From Hormiphora californensis (Eukaryota > Ctenophora > Tentaculata > Cydippida > Pleurobrachiidae): a stretch of DNA of 64,000 bases. The stretch is from NCBI GenBank assembly GCA_020137815.1, contig CM035361.1, positions 1,686,024 to 1,750,023 of the forward strand, in the 5' to 3' direction. The notes under the pieces were generated by a model that was not told where the DNA came from, searched no databases, and was given only the letters and a program-made list of their open reading frames with translations. Position 1 is the first letter of the stretch, and every line of letters starts with the position of its first letter. The position numbers and the translations under genes were made by a program. Of this stretch, positions 34,373-46,300 are shown one piece after another.

Positions 34373-37300
34373 CGTGTGATGCCTTTATTGCCAGTCGTTT
34401 GGAGAGATGTTTCTTATAAAGCTTCGTCAGTTCACCCTCATATTTAACCTGCAGATGGACATGATGAAAACTATATGGTATAAGCTTGTTGAGTAAGGGG
34501 AAGACTGACTCTTCCCCCTTATATATATTATATATATTATATATTACTCAACAAGTATAGGCCAGGTATAGGCCAGGTATAGGCCAGGTGTAATGAAATT
34601 CCTCTCCGTGCAAGCTCACGGTAAGAGGATTGCCAACGAAAAATGAACACACCAGGTAGTACCAACTACCAACCTGTTCATCGTAGGGGTACTCTAGAAG
34701 GGTCACCTCACCTAGTCCACCTGATACTAGCGTCTTCCTGGAGGGAGAGGGAATTAGAAACGAGTTAATTAGTTCCAATCAATCTTTCCTGCAATGTACC
34801 ACTATCTGGCGCTGCCAGACCAATCATGATAGTGAAATGTATCTCCCGCCCCCTATATGTATTATAGTGCATATACCTCCGGGGTACATCTGCATCATAT
34901 CCACTGGGTGTTATTGGAGAGAACTTCCACACCCGCAACGCCTTGTCAGCCCCAACACTCACTATACTGCTGTTCGTCACCTGAAGAATCGCACAATCAT
35001 GGTAACAACATTTGTTATAGGGGGTCCTGAGTATCATCAGTTTCATTCAAACCCATTTATGGTCATGTATATCTGACCAATGACCATATTTTTTTTATCG
35101 GGAAAACATTTAGAACTGGTATACAAACAATATAAATAAAACGTTAAATATCATCGTCCAAGAGCTCCACCAACGCAGCTTAGCCACAATTACAGGTGGC
35201 ACCCAAAACGCTCTTACTCATAATAATTCTTACTAAAAATAGAAGCTAAAATTAGACACACGACTAAAGTTAAGTTATTAGATATCTGAATAGGAAGGTT
35301 AGATTAAAAACTAAGCCGAAAAAAGAAAAAACATATAGGTTCATAAAATGGATACATCTCACACACTCACACAACCACACACTCACAACACACATACTCA
35401 CACCACACACAGCACACACAACAAAATACAACAAGTTAATAAGTTACGAGAACAACGACATAAAACTGTCAAGTAAAAGAGAAGCCACTCAAGTAGGAGT
35501 AGACAATAACTAGTTAGGGACCTAGCCAAGTAATAGTTAAATTAAAATACAGTCCAGATACAAGAGTGTTTATAGTTAAGGCCATCTTGCTCAAGCACCA
35601 CCACACTGCTTTACAAATGTAGAGGGGCTGCTAGCTAGGAGAAGGGAGGGGAGACGAAGGTGTATCCACCGCCGATGACCGCCGCTGGAAGAGGGCAACA
35701 GATACGCTGAAAACCACGGTTACGGGAAGGGGCTAGGGGTAGAGATAGAATTAAACAAGTGTACCTTGAGCCGATGACAAAATGTGGGAAAAGTGGGTGA
35801 CTGTCTGATAGATAAAGGAAGAGAGTTCCAATAGGAGAAAGAACGATAGAAATAGCTATTCCGGAAAACAGCACTAGAAGGTTTGACAGTACAGCATAAA
35901 GTAGTAAAGTCCGTGTTGTCAATGATATCCCTATTGGATCTAGTAGTGTAGGAAACATCGTCGAGAGACTTGATATACAGGTAATTTGGAAGTATCACAG
36001 GTCAATGATCAATACCTGGATATCATTGACAACGCCCTTGTGCCCTTCCAGCTTGTGGGCCTCTCCAAAGTTCCTCCCGTTATCAATTAGCCAGTATTTA
36101 ACCTGACAGGAAGTTAATTAGGAATAATTAGGAATTCCATGATTCGAGGCGAAAGTGATCTCTTGGGCAACTCACCATTCCATCCTTAGAACAGGTGGCC
36201 ATGACTCCACGAATATTCCTATCATCAGACAACACCAGCCTCACCTTCTCTATCCTGAAAACAATAGTGTTGTCTAAAACATCTTTTGAACCAGAACATA
36301 AATAAGTTGAAAACTGTTGATTCTAATCAGGGTAATTTGATTGACTAACTAACCCTTCAGTGTGAGGTGTGAGATGTTTAACAGGGAACCCAGTCTCCAG
36401 ATGGTAGACAGTTACACTGCTGTTGTACACAATCGCTACACAATCCTGAAATCGGGTTCAGATCATGTATCTCAGAACTCCCACTCCAACCTTCTAACTC
36501 TAAGTGTGCGAGGGTGAGAGGGAACCTCGATGAATTTGAGGAGCATTGAATCGTTCAAAAGTAGCACAGGCAGTTTCAGGTGAGTGAGCATAGCAACTAT
36601 ACATACCAGTGAGATGGATACGCTCATGACCCATCCGGGAGAGGCCCGTGTTACTGTAATACTCCTCAGACATTCCCCTGTATCGCAGTTCCATATCTTC
36701 ACCATCTGATATAAAACACAGGATATTATGTCGCGACACAGGGATGGTATTTACCATCTGATAAAACCAGAATATTATGTCGCGATACAGGGAGGGTATT
36801 TACCATCTGATATAAAACACAGGATATTATGTCGCGATACAGGGAGGGTACAGTCGGACCCCGATTTACCGGGATGCTCGGGGGAAAGGGTTTTGCCCGG
36901 TAAATCGGGGTGCCCGGTATATCGGGGTGATATACCGTTAATTTCCTATATCGGGGGTAGTTTATCCTCCCGGTAAATCGGGGTTCCGGTAAATCGGGGC
37001 CCGGTAAATCGGGGTCCGACTGTATTTACCATCTGATATAAAACACAGGATATTATGTCGCGACACAGGGAGGGTATGTTATACAGAAAGGGTATGCCAC
37101 GATCGTTTACTGTGTGGGGGTACCGACCCGCACATCAAAACGGGGTCAGGACTCAGGTGGCACCGCCATGGACAAGGAGTTAAAAAAGAAATATAAATAG
37201 TCAGATAGGAAGAACAAAAAGGAGGATATTACCTTGTCAGCTCCACCAGTAACAAGAGTATCACCTTTAGCATCAAGTGAGAACACTGAACCAGCGTGGC

Positions 37301-40300
37301 CAGAGAACAGCTGCACTTGCTCGCACCTAGGCAGTAGTAGGATATTATTAGTGGTAAACTCAGGGTAGTCCAATAGTGCCCCTTTCGAGACAGGCTACCA
37401 AGTGCATCGTTTTAAACGGTTTGAAACAATGCACTTGAATCAAACCCACCTGATCAGGCCTAAAACCTGATCAAGGGGGAGAAAACCAGTAGAATTATGT
37501 ACCGTTTTATGTCCCATGATCGTGCCATCTTGTCCTCGCCCCCGGTAAACATCATATCCCCGTGACACTTGAGTACCCACACTTTCTGACCATCATGGGC
37601 CCCATCTGCACTCTTTTGACACAATCCTGTGTGGAGGAGGGAGGTAGGGTTGGCAATATGGAAATTCCATATGGAAATTCCATACTCCATATATGGAATT
37701 TGAAACAACATGGAACGGACAACCCTAGGTGCAGGTCATTAGGGAAGAGTGAGGGAGGGAGAGATGTGAGTATCTTGGGGGAGAGGGGTGGGGTTCTGAT
37801 TCTGGTATTGTTTTTCTGTCCGTGTTATATTGGGATTACTTGAGGGGAGCAGAACAAAACACCAATGTGTGACATCGTACCTTTTTTAACATTCCATATC
37901 TTGATAGATCCATCGGAGCTACAAGAAACTAGACAGGCTGTTTTAAACCACTCCAAGCACCACACACCTTTCTAAACAGTAATAAATTAAAATTAAATTA
38001 TCGGTCAATAGTAAAAACCGTGGCTGCAACGCCATTGAAACGGAGATCGGATGACCGCGACATATCTGAATTTATCAAAGTACCGACTTGCCAGAAATAT
38101 CCAGATAACCCCAATTATTTATAGCGTATGAGGGATATTGAGACCCATGATTTATACCGTATGAGAGATGAGTGTGGTATTTAGTGTCCCACCACTTTTC
38201 CCCAGACTCCATATTTTAATATCGCCATTCACCAGACCAGTAGCCATCTTACCCGTCTTGGGTTCGTATGCAACTGATAATAACTGGGAAGGGAGAGATA
38301 TTGGGTTCGTATGCAAATGATAATAACTGGGAAGGGAGAGAGGTAAAATATTTCTGGAAAGGGTTTAGTACATATACCAGCTGCAGATACCTGCTTAATT
38401 AATTTATTGATTACTAGAAAGCCCATTGAAGTCCTGCAACAGCCCCCCCCCCAAACCGGCTATCTTCCCCTCTCAATCTTTGTCTCTCATGTCAGGGTAA
38501 AGAATACGGAGGTTGGTAGTGCTAGAGCGCTGGTGATAAACATCAAGGGAAATTCCGCTGAATAACATGTAGAATCATGTGATAAAGATCCGTAGAATTG
38601 TAGATGTGTAGAGAATCAACGGGGTACGTAGGTAGAAAAGCTTTGGCAATCATGGGGGCAGCAGTAGTAGATCCCAAAACACCACAGGAACAACACAGGA
38701 ACACACAACAAACAACCAACAACATGCACGTGCAGTATCCCCCTCCAACACCCATCCCAAGCCACCTCCTTGGCAACCCCCCTCTATTTGCACGTGTGGA
38801 TACTACAGGGTGTCCCACTGTCTTTGCGTGACCTATGATTTTGGGTGATGAGTGGGTTCCATTCAAATGCTCATAACTCATCGAAAAATTGGTCAAAACG
38901 GCTCAACCAAAAACAGTGTTGTAGAGAATTGTCAGGCGAACATTTGGGTACAAAATTGATGTTCCAAGTCTTACCAACCGTCAGATATATTGTCTTAAAG
39001 TCAAAAATACGAGTTCATGAAATCCGACCGGGGTTCACGTTTTGAAAAATTCACATATGCAAAGTTGCTCGGATCACATTGCATGCCTCATAAGAGTTGT
39101 AGGAAATTGTCTGGCGGTCACTTTGGTACCCGGGTTTTTGTCCTAGCTTAATGTTTAGACTGTCTTATGACTGTCTAAAGACGAAATTCAACCAACATTT
39201 TTGAGGGGATCACGTGTCATCAACAAATGGGTAAAATGGTTTGAAATTTATAAGAGCTTCATTGGAATCGTCTAAGGTTCATTTTGATACCATGATTTTA
39301 TCCATAGCTCTACGTTTTAGTTGCGTTATGACTGTAGGAACATAAAGATTTGTCTACGCTGAGTCTTAGTTGGTATCGGCTCACAACGCCTAATTAGGTG
39401 GCTCGGTGTCGTGTAATCCCATGATAATCAGCACATATCGTCTCAATTTCATCTAGACACTTGACAGGGTTGTTATGACGATTTGGCAAGGCCCCTGTTA
39501 ATGTGTAGGATACGCAAGTGGTCTATCTCAATCCTATCATGCACTAAGATGTTATTCAAGCAGCAATGAGCTTCAAAACAGGGCAAAATGTAATGCGATA
39601 CCTGAGACCACTTTTGTGAAAATTCCAGTTCTGACAGTCATAAGACACTCTAAACATTGAGCTAGGACAAAAACTCGGGTACCAAAATGACCGCCAGACA
39701 ATTTCCTACAACTCTTATGAGGCATGCAATGTGATCCGAGCAACTTTGCATTTGTGAATTTTTCAAAACGTGAACCCCGGTCGGATTTCATGAACACGTA
39801 TTTTTGACTTTAAGACGATATATCTGACGGTTGGTAAGACTTGGAACATCAATTTTGTACCCAAATGTTCGCCTGACAATTCTCTACAACACTGTTTTTG
39901 GTTGAGCCGTTTTGACCAATTTTTCGATGAGTTATGAGCATTTGAATGGAACCCACTCATCACCCAAAATCATAGGTCACGCAAAGACAGTGGGACACAC
40001 ATCATCACGCCACGCATTTGCAAATTATAATAAGGATAACTGGGACTATTTTAAAACTACCTTTTGAGAGACAGGTGAAATGCAGTGTGCTCTACACCTC
40101 CCTTCTTGCCACTGTTTAGCTAACAGGACACTACGTTTGAACACCATCTGGCAGGGCATAGAACCATCTGAAACGAGGAAATCAATTTTACATAAAACAT
40201 GGGTCATCATTTAGTGAAACTTGAAATATAGTAATGTTCCCGGATCTCTACACCAAATATTTGGCTGATAGATATTATAGAAATATAGAGGTATTTAAAG

Positions 40301-43300
40301 CTCAAAGTTTTCTACCAACCCCCCCCCCACACACACACCACATGATATGTCCTCCTGAATAACACTAAACTCGAGCACACCGTTGGGGGGGGGGGGGGGG
40401 GGGGGGTGCAGCCCCAAAAAATCAAACTTTTTCCGAAACCCAGGGTATGGTTGGTTTTTTTTGGTCTTTTTTGGTTGAAATTTCTTTGATTTTTTTTGGT
40501 CTTTTTTGATTTTTTTTGGTCTTTTTTGATTTTTTTTGATCGTTTTTGATCGTTTTTGATCGTTTTTGATTTTTTTTGAATTTTTTTGATCGTTTTTGAA
40601 TTTTTTTGATCGTTTTTGATTTTTTAAATGTTTAATGTTTTTTGGTCGTTTTTGATTTTTTTGGTCATTTTTGAATTTTTTTGATCGTTTTTGAATTTTT
40701 TTGATCGTTTTTGATTTTTAAATGTTTAATGTTGAACAAAAAAGTTCAAAAACGATCAAATAAAATCAAAAACGATCAAAAAAGTTCAAAAAAAATCAAA
40801 AACGATCAAAAAAAATCAAAAAAATCAAAAAAAATCAAAAAAGATCAAAAAAAATAAAAAAAGATCAAAAAAAGTCAAAAAAAATCAAAAACGACCAAAA
40901 AAAATCAACACTTTTGAAAATCCAGGGTATGGTTGGTTATTTTTTGGGCTGCACCCCCCCCCCCACCGTTTAAACTCCTCTCTGTCTCTTCCCCGGCGTC
41001 TACACCCGTCTAAGAATAAATCTCTGCCTCAGTCTTTGTTTGAAGCTTTCAACTATCTACACGCCTCTCTTCAAGATGAAAAGTATCTATCTTATTTTCC
41101 TGTTTTGTACTGGTAAGTGATGAAAAATTTGTCTAGTTTGGCCTTTTGCCAACTAAACAAAACAATATCATTATCATTCTAATTTGTTCCTTGAATATCT
41201 GTATGTATTCCCAGTGGTTCACACAGCAGTTGATACAAGCTGGAAGCATGTGAAATATGGATGGAACCCATTTGATTTGGAATCATATCCTTTGGATGTT
41301 CTAACGACTGGTGATATTGGCCGTGTTAATATTGTCATGTATAGAAAGAACGAAACCAATCGTTTTGCGTTTGGAGACATTCTCGGTCATATTAAACTAA
41401 CCAGGAACCGACCGTAAACAACCAATCATAACTCGTTATTTAGGTCACGTGACTGGTTATCAGCCAATCAGGGACCAGTATTTTCTGATTCGGTCGGTTC
41501 CTGAAACTAACCCTGGTGCCTGATGAACCAATGGATGTTCTTGTGAAACCTGGAGATGAATTTCAGGTGCAACTACCAGATGACAATAGTACTAGGATTT
41601 GGAGAATTGCCAGAACCTCAGCTGGCTTTGTGATAACATGTAATGGCGTAGGGCTGGTTAATTACACCCACCCTGAGCCACACGCAGATCAATGGAACAA
41701 ATACAAAGTTGGGCAGATAAGATTTTGGGAAAAATATACAGGAGATCCAAAACGTGATACGTTGTCACAGAAATTCAGAGGTAAAATAAGATATAGTGGA
41801 GTTTAAAAAACATTTCATCCAAATTGTTTAATAATTTCAGTGGGACACGGCTGTTCTACAATTATCGACAGTGCCGGATTGAAGGAGCCAATACCGCAAT
41901 CAGACCTGTACCCACCCCACACAACTTGTAATCTTGTAATCTTGTAATCTTCTTCGTGTACAAACTACACAGGTGTCAGTTCCTCACAGAGCCTCCCCCT
42001 CCCTGGAAACGATCCGTATCCAGTCCAAGATTGAATTGTTGTTTTGTTTTGGGTATCCGAGAACCGGTGGGCGATCCGGAAATCTCGTCATCCATTTCCC
42101 TAGTAGTACCTTGAACGACGGTAGGTTTTCCGCTAAGTTCACTTCCCTGGGTAGTGTGTTCCATAGTCGAGTCGCTCTACAGATAAACGAGTTGTGGTAC
42201 TTCGTCGCGACTGACTTCTGTGTGTTTGTGGGACATGTTGGGACCTCCGCTTTTTTCCCGAGACGGTTGTTGTTATAAAAGCGGATGCCGATGTTGTTGG
42301 GTGCGTTGCCGTTTGCCATCTTCCACATCATTATGATGTTGTAACGTTCTCGGCGGCGTTGAAGGGAAGTAAAATTCAGCTTTTTCAAACGCTCCCAGTA
42401 GTTTAGTTCAGCCATTCCCTTGATCCGTTTGGTGAACTTCCGCTGGATTGCTTCAACGTCCTGGATGTCAGAGATCTTTGGCGAATCCCATAGTGGACAG
42501 CAATATTCCAGTTTACTGCGGACCAGGCTTTTGTACAGGATAGTCATAGTTTTTTCCTCCCTTGTTTTGAAGGCCCTCAATACCCATGCACTTATCTTTC
42601 GGGCGTCAGATGTCATTTTTCCTATTTGATGTTCCCAGGATAAATCATCTGACAGTTGGACCCCTAAGTCACGGACACAATGTTTTGGTTCAATCTTGAG
42701 TCCCTCTGGAGTATAGTACGTTTGGAGGTCTTGGGTGAATGGTAACTGTTTAAGTAGTTGAGTTTTGTTGAGAGAGTATTGCAAAACCTCAAACTTATCT
42801 TCGTTCAGACTCATGTTGTTGGCCTTCGACCAAATTCCCACTTTTGTCAGGTCCTCTTGGAGTTGGTCATGTGACACTTCTCTTTCAATTCCCTTTATGA
42901 GTTTAGTGTCGTCGGCAAGAGTTTTGGTTGTTGAGTGTACAACGGCTGAGTTTAGGTCCGCAACATATATGATGAAGAGTATTGGCCCGAGTACGGTTCC
43001 TTGAGGAACTCCACTAAGCACTTTCTCCAGTGATGAGAGTTTTCCATCCACCACGACAGTTTGGTATCTGTCGGTCAGGAAGCATCTGATCCAACTGAGA
43101 ACTTTTCCGCGGATACCGTAACGTTCTAGCTTTGCCAGGAGAACGCTGATGTCGACCTTATCAAATGCCTTTGCATAGTCGACATATATAACGTCGACTT
43201 CGTTTCCCTCCCTTAGTTCTTTTAGGATTGTATCCACGTGTTCAATCAACTGGGTGAGACAGCTCCGTTGCTTCCGGAACCCATGCTGAGATTCGGGAAA

Positions 43301-46300
43301 TAGGTTATTCTCCTCGAAGTGTTGGACAAGGTGTTTCTTCATGACACGTTCGAATGTTTTGATGACATTTGACGTGAGGGAGACGGGGCGGTAATTCGCA
43401 GCTTTGGTTCTATCTCCTTTTTTGAAGATGGGTACTACTTGTTGTTTCTTCATAGACGGTGGGATGACTTCCTCTTCCATTGATTTGTTCCAGAGGAGCC
43501 AAAAAGGGTAGCAAAGCTGTGCTCTGCACTCGTAAAGAATCCTAGCCGGGATGTCACCGTCCGGTGCCGCTCCATACGGATCAATTTCCTTTAGGGCGGA
43601 CTGGATATCCTCTGGCGTAAAGTCAAAGTTTTCAGTGACCAGATTTGGTTCCGACTTAATCCAGGTCAGGCTCTTCTCAGCGTCTACATCAGCAGGGTTG
43701 CTGAACACTCCTACATATTGGTTTTGTAGTAGCTGTGCTTTCTCAGCACTGTCGGTTGTCAGGCTTCCATCCTGTCTCCTCAGTGGTGCGATTGTTGAAG
43801 CTGTTTTAGACTTCTTTTTTGCATAAGTGTAGAAGAAACGAGGGTTGATTTTTATCGTTCCGACTGCGTTTATCTCCTCTTGGTCTAGGTTTTCAAGGAT
43901 CTTCTCCTTCCTTCTGACAGTTAGGAGGTCCAGTTCCTCATAAAGAGTTTCCTTACTGAGTGGGTCAAGATCTCCTTCTAGTTTCTTCTTTATTTTTCTT
44001 GACTTCCGTTTAAAAGATTCAGATATCCTCTGTGTATGCCGTTTACCTTTTCCGTGTTCGGCCTTACCAGGGAGGGTTTCTTCTGCAATTTCACGTACGA
44101 TTTGGGTTACGTAGGTCTTGAACTGCTCAAGGTCATAAACATCACCATTTTTGCAGAGCTGGAGTAGTCCATCCCAGTTTATTTCGCACAGTTGTGTTTT
44201 CATTGGGAGGTAGTCAACATTATGTATCTTCACTTTTCTGAAGGGGTCATCTTCAGTTTTAGCGTTAACCACACTGTCCAATGGGTTGTATGCCATGGTA
44301 CATTCCACTACACGATGGTCAGATATTTTGCTATCTACAGTTGTCACATTTGCAAAGTATTCAGGGGTGTTTGTGAACACCAGATCCAGGATATTCGTTC
44401 CTCTTGTTGGGGTTGTGACAAGTTGTGTAATGAAATTCTCGTTGACGAATTCAAGAGTTTGGTGGTAAGGGCCAGCCTCTCTTCCTCCTTGGGATGGAAA
44501 TGTCATTGTTTCCCAATCTATGTTTGGGAGATTGAAGTCTCCGATGATAACAATCTCTGGTGTTCGCCCATCATTTTCCTCGATAACCGAGTTGATCTCT
44601 GCTTGGAGTTTCGTTAGAGATTCTGCATACGATTTTTCCTCTGTGTCTGGTGGTCGGTACATACAGGCAAAGAAAAGGTTTTTCTGTTCGGAGAAAGCGG
44701 TTACAAGACTTGTCTGGCGGTCACTCCATGAAAATTGTTTTGTAATCGGCACGTCTTTGTTGATGTATAACAAGCAAGTTGCTTGAAGCAACCTCCTCCG
44801 ACTTTCAATTCTCTATCTGCTCTCAGAGTAACGTACCCGGGAATCGATATTTGGGCATCTGATATGTAACTTTTTAGCCACGTTTCGGTGATACCCACTG
44901 CTAAAACAGGTGGTTCGTTTGAGTTCGGGGACATCAGTGTTTCCTGGATGTAGGGGAGTTTCCATTTAGTCTCCCCACCAGCTGCCGGTGAGATCGACCT
45001 GCAGTTTAGTAGAAGGACCTTTGAGATCGGTGAGTCAGAGGATGGAGTGTCTGTAGCTCTCCTATTCTCTCTGTTGGTATCATGTAGTCTGGCATAATCC
45101 CTGAGTGGTCCATGGTGAAGGGTTTGACCGGAGAGCTTGTATCCCTTTGGATTAGGGCTTTCATCAGCTGTTGAATCTGTTGACCCTGATATAGGAACCC
45201 TTCCTTCATTTCCTTTACCAGGGATTTCAGAAAAACCGATGTTTCGGAGGAATCCCGTCCCTCCGGGGTGTGGTTCAGTGCATCGGTATAGGGATGGGGG
45301 TGGGTATGGGGACGGGGGCTATTGTCCTCGCTCCTCTGTGTAGTTGTTTCCCTTCCAGTAGTAGGTGCCACTGGTCGTGTTCCGAGCCGAGTTCCTTCCG
45401 TGTGAAAGAACTTACATGTGGTGGGGTTTGGGCAGACCTTCTCTTTAGATTCAGATCCTCTGCAAAGTTTTGGGTGAAGGAACTCGCATTGTGATCCTTT
45501 TTTGCATCCGTTTTTCCCGTACGCTCCCTTCCTAAGCTTTCTGCAAATTTTAGGATGTCTTCCTGGGCACACCTTTCCACCTCTTTTGATTTTGCCATTG
45601 ATTCCGTGCTCACATCGTCCATACTGAACAAACACCCTACAGTCAGTTTCGGTAGGCTGGCCCACGGCTCCAGCTGGTGGTTGGATAGGGGTGATTACTG
45701 GAGCTTTGTGTTCATATCGACAGGTCTGTCCGTCTACTTCCTTGGTCCCGTCTGGACCGTGTCGACAATTTCCTTTGCGGAAGAAACTACATGGCTTGGA
45801 GATCCTTTCAAAGGGGGGTTCCTCTTTTTTCTCCACTGGTTTTGGTTCCCCTTCTTTCTCCACTTGTTGAGAGGCATCAATCTGGGAGAGGTCGATGGTG
45901 TCGGATTGTGAATATTCTCCAGCTGGATCATTCTTTTCATCTTTATGATCTTCTGGGGGGTCTCGTCCTATTTCGTAGAGGGTCAGTGACTTTCTGAGAG
46001 AAAGACTTGTTTTTTCTGCACATTCCAGGCAAAGCCATTTGAAGCCATTGCTTGCTCCAATTTTTGAGATGGCCTCTCCGAGCTCACTGATAACTTCACA
46101 GTCATGGGAGTGACGGTAACATGACCAGCATGTGAAGATGGGTGTCTCTTCAAAATCGGGTTGGTATAAGGCGGGACAGTCAGTACACCGAGCCGGGAAC
46201 AGGCTTTCTATCTTCTTGATGATCCGGTGGCTCAAGGTTTGCCTATTTTTGGCCGGTCTCTTACCACCAGAGCTAGAGGTATCGGTATCCTGTATTATAC

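Noticed and set aside
38845-39045. 66-codon frame present twice in opposite orientation
   Set aside because: The duplication is explained by the element's inverted arms; there is no sign of selection on the frame.
42420-44786. Several plus-strand frames
   Set aside because: Antisense shadows of LINE ORF2.
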